Source: Spirochaetaceae bacterium
Lineage (GTDB): Bacteria > Spirochaetota > Spirochaetia > Treponematales > Breznakiellaceae
Length of the DNA: 12,160 bases
Assembly: GCA_031269165.1 (NCBI GenBank)
Contig: JAISZQ010000325.1
Coordinates: 1 to 12,160, forward strand
Direction of reading: 5' to 3'
A program made the position numbers and the translations under genes. The notes below the pieces were generated by a model, which saw nothing but the letters and a program-made list of their open reading frames with translations, did no database searches and was not told the DNA's origin. Below, piece after piece: positions 6,641 to 12,117 of this stretch (position 1 is its first letter; each line of letters starts with the position of its first letter).

Positions 6641-8314
6641 ATGAATGGTTTAGTGATGCTCGTTATTGCGGCGGTGGTGCTGGTGCTGGCGTATGTGCTC
6701 TACGGGCGCTATCTGGCGAAGAAGTGGGGGATTGATCCCAAGCGGAAAACCCCGGCGGTCGAGTTTGAAGACGGGGTCGATTATGTGCCGGCCAAGCCCA
6801 GCGTCGTGTTTGGGCACGAGTTTGCTTCTATCGCGGGCGCGGGGCCGATTAACGGGCCGATTCAGGCGGCGATGTTCGGGTGGTTGCCCGTGTTGCTGTG
6901 GATTCTGATCGGCGGGGTGTTTATTGGCGCGGTGCAGGATTTTGCCGCGCTCTATGCTTCGGTAAAGAACAAAGGGAAGACCATCGGGTTCATCATCGAG
7001 AGTTATATCGGCAAGACCGGGAAGCGGCTGTTTCTCGCGTTTGTGTGGCTCTTTTCCATACTGGTCGTCGCCGCGTTTGCCGACATCGTGGCGGGTACGT
7101 TCATGGGCATTGCCGCCAACGGCGCCCGGATAGACGCCAACGCCTCGGTCGCCACAACGTCGATTTTGTTTATCGTGGCCGCCGTCGGGCTTGGCTTTTT
7201 CATCAGGAAGGCGCAACCCTCCGGCCTCGTGTCCGGTGTCGTCGCGGTTGCCGCCCTCATCGTCTGTATCGCGTTGGGGTTGTTCTTTCCGGTGTACGCC
7301 GTGAAGACCCTCTGGCTCTATCTGGTGTTCGCCTACATATTCGTCGCGTCAATTACGCCGGTGTGGGCGTTACTCCAGCCCCGCGATTACCTCAACGCAT
7401 TTCTGCTTGTGGCGATGATTGTCGCGGCGTTTATCGGCGTGGTGTTTACCGCGCCCGCTATCAATATTCCGGCGTTTACGGGGTTTGTCGCGCCCAACGG
7501 CAGTCTCCTCTTTCCCATCCTGTTTGTGACGGTCGCATGCGGCGCGGTCTCCGGCTTTCATAGCCTCGTCGCGTCGGGGACGGCTTCCAAGCAGATCTCC
7601 AACGAAAAGCATATGCTGCCGATTAGTTTTGGCGCGATGCTGGTCGAGTCTCTTCTCGCCGTGCTGGCCCTGATCACCGTGGGCGCGCTCACCGTCGGGG
7701 GAAAACTCCCTGAAGGAATTGTTACGCCGCCCCAGATCTTCGCCGCCGCCGTCGCGGGTTTCTTGACCAAGTTAGGGCTACCGGAGAACGTGATCTTTAC
7801 GCTCATCACGCTGTCGGTGTCGGCGTTCGCGCTCACCTCGCTTGATTCGGTTGCCCGTGTGGGCCGTCTCGCCTTCCAGGAACTCTTTACCGAGGACCTG
7901 AATGCCGGGAAAAAGCCTTCTCCGGCCGCCGCGTTCCTGTCCAACAAGTATGTCGCGACGATAGCGACCCTCGTTCTGGGCTATCTCCTTGCCATCTTGG
8001 GCTATCAGAACATCTGGCCGCTTTTCGGTTCAGCCAACCAGCTCCTTGCCGCGCTCGCCCTCATCTCGTGCGCCGTCTTCCTCAAGAAGACCAACCGTAA
8101 AGGCTGGATGCTGTACGCGCCGATGTTCTTCATGCTTGCCGTTACGTTCACCGCGCTCATCTTCACAATCGTTCAACTGGGCGGCTTCCTGTCTGCCGGA
8201 ACGTTTGTAGCGGGTAAACACGCGCTACAGCTCGTCTTCGCGGTACTGCTCCTCGCGCTCGGCGTGATGGTCGCTATCCAAGGCGTGCAAAAACTCTCGG
8301 AGAAGAAAGCGTAA
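6641..8314 (+). CDS. cstA: CstA-family carbon starvation transporter (peptide/pyruvate permease)
   Basis: A polytopic inner-membrane transporter; E. coli CstA is implicated in peptide and pyruvate uptake and BtsT (YjiY) is a pyruvate/proton symporter. The 557 residues give roughly 15 hydrophobic segments throughout. Family motifs are clear: VFGHEFASIAGAGPINGPI (56-74), CGAVSGFHSLVASGTASKQ (300-318), LDSVARVGRLAFQE (401-414) and WPLFGSANQLLAALAL (459-474). E. coli CstA is about 700 residues; this is the shorter form common in anaerobes and spirochaetes. The start ATG has GGAGG 5 bp upstream behind a consensus promoter. It is a single-gene unit, divergent from the cyclase gene and followed by a hairpin. 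The substrate is inferred from the family only. Confidence 0.93.
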   Translation: MNGLVMLVIAAVVLVLAYVLYGRYLAKKWGIDPKRKTPAVEFEDGVDYVPAKPSVVFGHEFASIAGAGPINGPIQAAMFGWLPVLLWILIGGVFIGAVQDFAALYASVKNKGKTIGFIIESYIGKTGKRLFLAFVWLFSILVVAAFADIVAGTFMGIAANGARIDANASVATTSILFIVAAVGLGFFIRKAQPSGLVSGVVAVAALIVCIALGLFFPVYAVKTLWLYLVFAYIFVASITPVWALLQPRDYLNAFLLVAMIVAAFIGVVFTAPAINIPAFTGFVAPNGSLLFPILFVTVACGAVSGFHSLVASGTASKQISNEKHMLPISFGAMLVESLLAVLALITVGALTVGGKLPEGIVTPPQIFAAAVAGFLTKLGLPENVIFTLITLSVSAFALTSLDSVARVGRLAFQELFTEDLNAGKKPSPAAAFLSNKYVATIATLVLGYLLAILGYQNIWPLFGSANQLLAALALISCAVFLKKTNRKGWMLYAPMFFMLAVTFTALIFTIVQLGGFLSAGTFVAGKHALQLVFAVLLLALGVMVAIQGVQKLSEKKA

Positions 8315-8328
8315 AAAGATCGCTATCC

Positions 8329-8364
8329 AGTGGGGGAAGTCTCCCCCGCTGTCAACAACTTAAG
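8329..8364 (+). repeat. Hairpin plus CTGTCAACAACTTAAG element, copy 2
   Basis: A 9-bp stem (AGTGGGGGA / TCCCCCGCT, one G-T pair, loop AGTC, 8329-8350) lies 14 bp after the cstA stop and is followed by GTCAACAACTTAAG. Position suggests a 3' end or mRNA-stabilising structure for cstA. The T-run of an intrinsic terminator is missing. It is an inverted relative of 113-145. Confidence 0.6.
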
Positions 8365-8370
8365 AATTTT

Positions 8371-8443
8371 GGTCCGCGAATGGCGCGAATAAATACGAAT
8401 GATACATACCCATCAGCGCGTATTCGCGTGCATTCGCGCACCC
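8371..8443. repeat. CGCGAAT palindromic repeat, copy 1
   Basis: An imperfect palindrome: GGTCCGCGAAT..GCGCGAAT..ATACGAATGA on the left and GTATTCGCGTGCATTCGCGCACCC on the right. Related copies lie at 10153-10237 (whole) and 9398-9431 (right half). It is REP-like and non-coding. Its right end abuts the shared 3' border of the nuclease cassette. Confidence 0.75.
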
Positions 8444-8514
8444 TATTCTTCATTATCCATGTGCGGAGTACGGGGGCTTGACTTTTTGTCGGGGATGGGC
8501 GATAATGAAGTATC
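8431..8514 (-). repeat. 84-bp cassette 3' border, copy 1
   Basis: Bases 8431-8514 match 9418-9501 at 83 of 84 positions. On the - strand the repeat encodes a common C-terminal tail (SDTSLSPIPDKKSS ... HMDNEE, then TAG) plus a few bases of the CGCGAAT repeat. In this copy the tail is in frame with the broken nuclease gene upstream of it, but behind a TAA stop. Confidence 0.92.
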
Positions 8515-9270
8515 AGAACGAGACTGGGCCATGAGGCTTTTTGCCGGTTAGGCGTGCCCTTTCTCGTCGTGATATGCGGGCTTGCCTTCTTTGAAGTGTC
8601 TGATTATACTTCGGTAAAGGTCTGACCATTTGATACTGTCCTGCTCGTTTTTTTGCGGGTTCCCTGCAACATGGCCCGAAAAATCCGAAAGGACAGCATC
8701 AAGCGGTTCGGCCTTTTCTATTTCTTCGGGGCGAAACACTTCATGCGCGTAAAAAAATTTGTTGCCCTTTTCCTTCACCTGTATAAACACGTGAGCCTGT
8801 TCCAAAACTCGGTTAGTTTTGACAGGCTCATGCAGTTTCTCAGGCTAAAGCCTTGCAAAACTGCGTTTTTTAAGGTTGCTGTTCCAAAACTTGAGGTTTT
8901 GGAACAGCCTCACGTATTTATCCGCGCTGTCTATGGTTGTCGGGGCCGCGAAATAGTGATTTGTTACCGGCTTTCCGGTAAAGTCCGGCAAATTCAATAA
9001 ATACGCGCCATTCTCTAAAACCGTCTTGACGGCGGGTAGTGTTGCCGGTTTGTTGATATATCTTGTACGGGCAAAATCATGCTCAACGCCTCCCTCGTCT
9101 ATTTTAACAATGCCGAGAACGGTTTGCGCCGGGGCTTGCGGGTTGTTCTTTATCCAGTCCATAGCCGTATCGACTATTTTGCCGTCTTTTACCGGAATGC
9201 CTGTGCTGTTCGCCGCAACTATAGGCTTCCCGTTCAGTATCTTTTTCGCGTTCTCCCTGATTTCGTCCAT
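8443..9270 (-). pseudogene. Barnase-EndoU-ColicinE5/D-RelE-like nuclease cassette gene, interrupted by a MITE
   Basis: Frame from ATG 9270 (MDEIRENAKKILNGKP) reads 120 residues to DKYV, then enters a 119-bp inserted element and stops. After the element the same protein resumes with FIQVKEKGNKFFYAHEVF. Deleting the element plus one ACGT gives DKYVFIQVKEKG with no frame change and a 235-codon gene ending at TAG 8443. One in-frame TAA (8548-8550, codon 200) separates the core from the shared tail. The core (DFARTRYINKPATLPAVKTV, HYFAAPTTIDSADKYV, FFYAHEVF) resembles nuclease domains of phage and mobile-element polyvalent proteins (LPD/PBECR-type families). The family assignment is from memory of such patterns, not a search. 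Probably inactive, unless the first 120 residues are functional. Confidence 0.65.
8793..8911. mobile_element. 119-bp MITE-like palindromic element
   Basis: Its ends GAGCCTGTTCCAAAAC (8793-8808) and GTTTTGGAACAGCCTC (8896-8911) are inverted repeats (15 of 16), flanked by ACGT on both sides (8789-8792 and 8912-8915) as a target duplication. Inside are three hairpins: CCTGTTCCAAAACT with AGTTTTGACAGG on the left, AGGCT-AA-AGCCT inside GCAGTTT/AAACTGC in the centre (8832-8864), and a perfect 13-bp stem GCTGTTCCAAAAC/GTTTTGGAACAGC (8878-8908) on the right. It encodes no protein and sits inside the nuclease pseudogene, whose frame is exactly restored by its removal. GAGGCTGT ends are typical of several DDE-transposase insertion sequences, so a related IS elsewhere in the genome may have mobilised it. 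Confidence 0.85.
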
Positions 9271-9312
9271 TGCCCCATTATCGGCACCTTTCACCAGATA
9301 GGGGGTATGGGG
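9265..9312 (-). repeat. 48-bp cassette 5' border, copy 1
   Basis: Matches 10060-10107 at 46 of 48 positions. On the - strand it encodes TPYLVKGADNGAMD, ending just after the start codon of the nuclease pseudogene. AAAGGTG lies 13-19 bases before that ATG, so it may carry the translation start region, or it may be the trace of a longer common N-terminus. Confidence 0.88.
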
Positions 9313-9321
9313 CCTCCTTGT

Positions 9322-9356
9322 CTGGATTGCTTCACCCTTCTCACTTCGCAATGACG
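9322..9356 (+). repeat. Half copy of the GTCATTGCGAG / CTCGCAATGAC repeat
   Basis: CTGGATTGCTTC...TTCGCAATGACG matches the right half of the full repeat at 10253-10367. It lies directly upstream of the 5' border of the first nuclease cassette. Confidence 0.7.
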
Positions 9357-9397
9357 AGTGCCTCGCAATGCGGCCATCCCCCATAAGCCCACGCTGC

Positions 9398-9431
9398 CAT
9401 TCGCGTTAATTCGCGTACATTCGCGGACCCT
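9398..9431. repeat. CGCGAAT repeat, half copy 2
   Basis: CATTCGCGTTAATTCGCGTACATTCGCGGACCCT corresponds to the right half of the palindrome at 10153-10237. It ends at the stop codon of the second nuclease gene, as copy 1 does for the pseudogene. Confidence 0.75.
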
Positions 9432-9501
9432 ATTCTTCATTATCCATGTGCGGAGTACGGGGGCTTGACTTTTTGTCGGGGATGGGCGATAATGAAGTAT
9501 C
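9418..9501 (-). repeat. 84-bp cassette 3' border, copy 2
   Basis: Matches 8431-8514 with a single C/G difference. It encodes the last 24 residues of the intact nuclease gene plus its TAG stop (9430-9432). Confidence 0.92.
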
Positions 9502-10065
9502 GGATGGGTTGACGGGATTGGCTGCTGTCCCGCTAGACATTGGGCTAGTGGTATCGGGGAAATTGCTGCCCCCCCTACCGAGTATTTTCGCGTTGGATAT
9601 GTCATAATTATGGTTGCTTGCCAGTATTTTTAATATCGTATTTTTATCTTTCTTGTTTTTAAGATTAAAAAGACTTACCGATATGTGCGTTCGGTTTTTA
9701 TAATTCGTCCGCTCTATGTATATATGGGTGTTTCCTTCTCCGTGCTTTGCGTAAAGCGTAGAATCGCCGCCCTTATATTGTATGTTTTTTATGACGAAAG
9801 TGTAATCATTTATAATATCCGGGATAATCTCTATATCGCTTTGTTTTATGGCGATTTGACCGCGAGATTCTTCTGTTTTCTTATTACCGTGCTGCTTGAA
9901 TATATGCCGGAACGATTGAGATTTTTCTATATGTTTCATGCCCTCCTTGTCAACGAACAGAAGAAACTCCTCGCTGGGTATCGTTTCCCCCTCTTTGTGG
10001 TTTACGGCTTTTTCCCATGCGTCTTTTACAAAGTCCCGGTACTTTTGTGCTTGTTCTTTGTCCAT
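9430..10065 (-). CDS. Barnase-EndoU-ColicinE5/D-RelE-like nuclease-domain protein (PBECR3-like)
   Basis: An intact 211-residue protein (from MDKEQAQKYRDFVKD). The central part (about 50-150) has the pattern of phage-type Barnase-EndoU-ColicinE5/D-RelE-like nucleases: SFRHIFKQHGN (51-61), RGQIAIKQSDIEIIPDII (68-85), then strands TFVIKN, STLYAKHG, THIYIERT and THISVSLF. The conserved His of RHIFKQHG is a candidate active-site residue. The C-terminus (about 165-211) is Ser/Pro-rich and ends with the shared border tail. The start ATG 10065 lies in the shared 5' border; the frame is open upstream to 10299, but that part is made of repeat DNA. The gene is visibly more AT-rich than asnS or cstA, suggesting transfer. 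No phage or immunity gene adjoins it. It could be a toxin or an orphan module of a phage polyvalent protein. Confidence 0.62.
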   Translation of the reverse strand: MDKEQAQKYRDFVKDAWEKAVNHKEGETIPSEEFLLFVDKEGMKHIEKSQSFRHIFKQHGNKKTEESRGQIAIKQSDIEIIPDIINDYTFVIKNIQYKGGDSTLYAKHGEGNTHIYIERTNYKNRTHISVSLFNLKNKKDKNTILKILASNHNYDISNAKILGRGGSNFPDTTSPMSSGTAANPVNPSDTSLSPIPDKKSSPRTPHMDNEE

Positions 10066-10107
10066 TTCCCCATTATCGGCACCTTTCACCAGATAGGAGG
10101 TATGGGG
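10060..10107 (-). repeat. 48-bp cassette 5' border, copy 2
   Basis: Matches 9265-9312 at 46 of 48 positions; on the - strand it encodes TSYLVKGADNGEMD including the start codon of the intact nuclease gene. Confidence 0.88.
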
Positions 10108-10112
10108 GCTGG

Positions 10113-10135
10113 CAGGGGGACGACTTGGCCCCCTG
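10113..10135. other. CAGGGGG/CCCCCTG hairpin
   Basis: A perfect 7-bp stem with a 9-base loop lies just upstream of the intact nuclease gene's 5' border. It has no T-run on either strand. Function unknown. Confidence 0.5.
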
Positions 10136-10152
10136 ACCTTAACGAATGGGGA

Positions 10153-10237
10153 GGTCCGCGAATAAGCGCGAATGAATACGAATGAGTTGTCGCCATGAGC
10201 GGATATTCGCGTTAATTCACGCACATTCGCGCACCCT
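10153..10237. repeat. CGCGAAT palindromic repeat, copy 3
   Basis: Whole copy: GGTCCGCGAATAAGCGCGAATGAATACGAATGA on the left, ATTCGCGTTAATTCACGCACATTCGCGCACCCT on the right (written here as described runs; related to 8371-8443). REP-like, non-coding. Confidence 0.75.
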
Positions 10238-10252
10238 ATCCAGTCCCCGCCT

Positions 10253-10367
10253 GTCATTGCGAGCGAGCGACACTTTGCCGAGCGAAGCAATCGGCTCAAC
10301 GCTTCGCGTTGAGCTTGTGGGGGCTACCTCGTCTGGATTGCTTCGGTGCTTCGCGCCTCGCAATGAC
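10253..10367. repeat. GTCATTGCGAG...CTCGCAATGAC palindromic repeat
   Basis: Ends GTCATTGCGAGCGAGCGA and TCGCGCCTCGCAATGAC are inverted. Inside are GCGAAGCAATC and GATTGCTTCGG, and a perfect hairpin GCTCAACGC-TTC-GCGTTGAGC (10294-10314). Repeats with GTCATTGCGAGnnnCGAAGCAATC are widespread in diverse bacterial genomes as non-autonomous palindromic units. A half copy is at 9322-9356. Confidence 0.8.
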
Positions 10368-10380
10368 GTGGGGTCGCTAT

Positions 10381-10456
10381 CTAAACGGTACCGGCCCAAG
10401 AAGCGTGCTATGCGGTATTGTTCTCCCCGCCATCGGCATAGTGACACGTTATCATA
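10381..10456 (+). repeat. Dispersed repeat family TAAACA...GTTATC, copy B (degenerate)
   Basis: CTAAACGGTACCGGCCCAAG at the left and CACGTTATCATAG at the right align with copy A (6429-6506), but the middle is diverged. It fills most of the gap between the GTCATTGCGAG repeat and the nucleotidyltransferase gene, where I see no gene. Confidence 0.45.
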
Positions 10457-10505
10457 GCAGAAAGATACGAAATATCGTCCCGTTACCTTGCCAAAGAGCA
10501 CGACC

Positions 10506-11414
10506 TCAACGCCACAGGCCCTGCGGATAGACGCCTTGCGCGGTGAGGGCGGCGATTCGCTTGACGGCGGTTTCTTTGTCTTCCTTGTAGGTAACGCCGA
10601 ACCAGTCCGCATCGGCTTCAAGCACTTTGAAGGCGGTTTTTCCGGTTTTGATGAAGGTATCGGCGGCGAGGGGCAGATAGCACTCGCTTTTGAGCTCGCC
10701 GCCCCGGGTTTGCAAGAATTCGTTGAAATAAGCCTCGAACGCGGGGAGAATGGACGGGGGATAGCCCCAAAAGTTCATCGATACCGGCGTGTCGGAGGCG
10801 AGTTCCTTTTTCGTGCCGTCGGGAAAGGTGTTGTAGATTTTGCCGTCGGCGTCCCGCTTGATGAGCAGAAGTTCGTCCACCGAGGAAAGATAGCCGTTTT
10901 CCACGGTACAAACGCCGCGCGTCACCGTGCCCTCAGGCGAAAGAGTCTTTTCCAGTTTGTAGGGGACGATGGCCGCCTCGGTAACGTCGCCGGAAAGATA
11001 CCGTCCCATCACCTCGTAGGCTTCCCTGCCGTAGAAATCATCGGCGTTCAGCACGGCAAAAGGCGCGTCAATGGCACTCCCGGCACACAAGAGCGCGTGG
11101 GCCGTCCCCCAGGGCTTGGTTCTTCCGGCCTTCTTTGCGGCCTCGAAAATCGCGGGCGGGATGAGGCTGTCCGGCTCCTGATAGGCGAGCGCAAACGGCA
11201 CCTTGTCCCCCATGCGGGCAAGCACGATGTCCTCGAAATCCCGCTCAATGTCGTGCCGGATGATGAACACGACCTTACCGAAACCGGAACGGAGCGCGTC
11301 AAAGACCGCATAATCGAGCAGAGCCTCGCCGTCCATCCCAATTTTGTCCATCTGTTTGAGGCCGCCGTAACGACTCCCCATCCCCGCCGCGAGAACCACC
11401 AACATTGGTTTCAT
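10506..11414 (-). CDS. Sugar-phosphate nucleotidyltransferase family protein
   Basis: A cytoplasmic 302-residue NTP_transferase-fold enzyme, expected to join a nucleotide to a sugar phosphate or similar alcohol phosphate for envelope or glycan synthesis. The N-terminus holds the nucleotide-binding signature LAAGMGSRYGGLKQ (8-21) with Arg15 and Lys20, then KPWGTAHALL (100-109) and the metal-site loop VLNADDFYG (121-129), and later SMNFWGY (212-218). The C-terminal 60 residues lack the hexapeptide-repeat domain of GlmU-type enzymes. I chose ATG 11414 (MKPMLVVLAAG) because AAGGAG sits 9 bp before it; the frame is open upstream to a GTG at 11606, but that stretch is a different coding remnant. 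The exact sugar and nucleotide are not predictable. Confidence 0.88.
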   Translation of the reverse strand: MKPMLVVLAAGMGSRYGGLKQMDKIGMDGEALLDYAVFDALRSGFGKVVFIIRHDIERDFEDIVLARMGDKVPFALAYQEPDSLIPPAIFEAAKKAGRTKPWGTAHALLCAGSAIDAPFAVLNADDFYGREAYEVMGRYLSGDVTEAAIVPYKLEKTLSPEGTVTRGVCTVENGYLSSVDELLLIKRDADGKIYNTFPDGTKKELASDTPVSMNFWGYPPSILPAFEAYFNEFLQTRGGELKSECYLPLAADTFIKTGKTAFKVLEADADWFGVTYKEDKETAVKRIAALTAQGVYPQGLWR

Positions 11415-11429
11415 ATACCATTTCTCCTT

Positions 11430-11678
11430 ATTCAGGCTTGCACTAGCCTTTTGTTCGTCTTTCAACTGCCGGACGATCTCCGCGATAGCCTTGTCCGCCT
11501 CGACGTAGGGCACTTGGCAGGTTCCCGCCTGTTGCGGCCACCGCAACAGGATACTGTCCGCGTCGGCCTTGGACACTTTGTCGATGATGCGGTAACCGAA
11601 CGGCACGTTGTCAGGAACTCTTCGTTCACCATACCGCGCTTTTGTATTTCCGTCAAGATGGTAACCGGCTTAATCTAG
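11430..11678 (-). pseudogene. Frameshifted coding remnant upstream of the nucleotidyltransferase
   Basis: Two - strand frames join at about 11606-11612. The first reads ILTEIQKRGMVNEEFLT. The second reads VPFGYRIIDKVSKADADSIL, then LLRWPQQAGTCQVPYVEADK and AIAEIVRQLKDEQ. Adding one base in the ACAAC at the junction would fuse them as EEFLTNVPFGYRIID. Third positions are GC-rich like real genes here. A stop (TAG) precedes the first part, and no good start is seen (only TTG 11656 or an internal GTG). The second frame runs without a stop into the nucleotidyltransferase. VPFGYRII faintly recalls linker segments of serine recombinases, but the rest does not, so I assign no function. Confidence 0.45.
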
Positions 11679-11688
11679 GGGAGCCTTG

Positions 11689-11899
11689 CTTTGATAACGG
11701 GTCGATGTGCCGGTCACGCACCGCCCATAGGTTGCAACGCTACCGGCGGCGGCTGTGCTACCGGCGCGGCTTTGCAGACTGAGGTTCTGTTGCCTCCGGT
11801 AGCGGTACTGATTTGGGTAGCAGTGCCGTCCAATTCGGTGCGCGATCGGCTGAGATAGCCCCGCCAAATAGCGCGCCCTTTGGGACGGGTAGTGTTTAG
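11689..11899 (-). repeat. Dispersed repeat family TAAACA...GTTATC, copy C (long form)
   Basis: On the - strand it begins CTAAACACTACCCGTCCCAA and carries GGGGCTATCTCAGCCGATCG, matching GTGGCTATCTCGGCCGCTTG of copy A, then ends CGACCCGTTATCAAAG as copy A does. The extra middle has repeated GCTACCG/GGTAGC units (several between 11734 and 11805). One - strand frame is open across most of it but has no start or recognisable family. It fills most of the gap right of 11678; no gene is evident. Confidence 0.6.
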
Positions 11900-11947
11900 A
11901 GAGCGGCTCGTGTCCCGACATCATTCAAATTGTGGATAGAGTCTGTG

Positions 11948-11966
11948 GAGGCTGTTTCAAAATCTC
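11948..11966. repeat. Solo MITE/IS end (GAGGCTGTTTCAAAATCTC)
   Basis: Matches the right terminal repeat of the 119-bp element (GAGGCTGTTCCAAAACCTC on its - strand) at 17 of 19 bases. No partner end is visible in the window, so it looks like a remnant of the same or a related element. Confidence 0.5.
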
Positions 11967-12021
11967 GCGTTGCGGTAGGGGGTAGGCATCTCCAAAAGCC
12001 GACGGCCCGCCGTTTTCGTCC

Positions 12022-12042
12022 GGCTAACCGGGGGCCTTAGCC
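12022..12042. other. GGCTAA/TTAGCC hairpin before the last gene
   Basis: A 6-bp stem with a 9-base C/G-rich loop. Just before it, AGCCGACGG and CGTCCGGCT (about 11998-12025) can also pair, sharing bases, so the two structures are mutually exclusive. No T-run follows. It may be chance or a repeat end. Confidence 0.3.
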
Positions 12043-12076
12043 CTAAACTTGACCCACAAATTTTTTTGATTCATGC

Positions 12077-12082
12077 TATAAA
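12077..12082 (+). promoter_or_regulatory. Candidate -10 box of the last gene
   Basis: TATAAA lies 35 bp before the start codon at 12118. A TTGACC at 12049-12054 is 22 bp upstream, too far for a standard -35, so only the -10 is offered. Confidence 0.4.
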
Positions 12083-12117
12083 TACCTTAAACGTAAAAAC
12101 ACTTCTGGGAGGAGAAT

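Noticed and set aside
6650..7216. - strand open frame inside cstA
   Set aside because: Antisense of a clear membrane transporter gene; composition is that of a shadow frame.
8793..8911. Intrinsic terminator or attenuator of the nuclease gene
   Set aside because: The hairpins lie within a precise insertion with inverted ends and a target duplication that interrupts the reading frame; a mobile element explains all of it.
9685..10185. + strand open frame of 166 residues
   Set aside because: Opposite strand of the AT-rich nuclease gene. The - strand product has the recognisable nuclease pattern and the shared C-terminal tail.
8371..10367. CRISPR array
   Set aside because: The repeats are palindromic, few, irregularly spaced and separated by whole genes; there are no unit-length spacers and no cas genes.
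11462..11606. Serine recombinase fragment (VPFGYRII)
   Set aside because: Only this short word resembles recombinase linkers; the following residues do not fit, and no catalytic domain or attachment site is nearby.
10488..11678. Long + strand open frame (396 residues)
   Set aside because: Antisense shadow of the nucleotidyltransferase. The - strand frame carries the LAAGMGSRYGGLKQ and NADDFYG motifs and a good ribosome binding site; the + frame has none.
11670..11924. - strand frame of 84 residues
   Set aside because: Lies across the long dispersed repeat and has no ribosome binding site or family pattern; another frame there is just as open.
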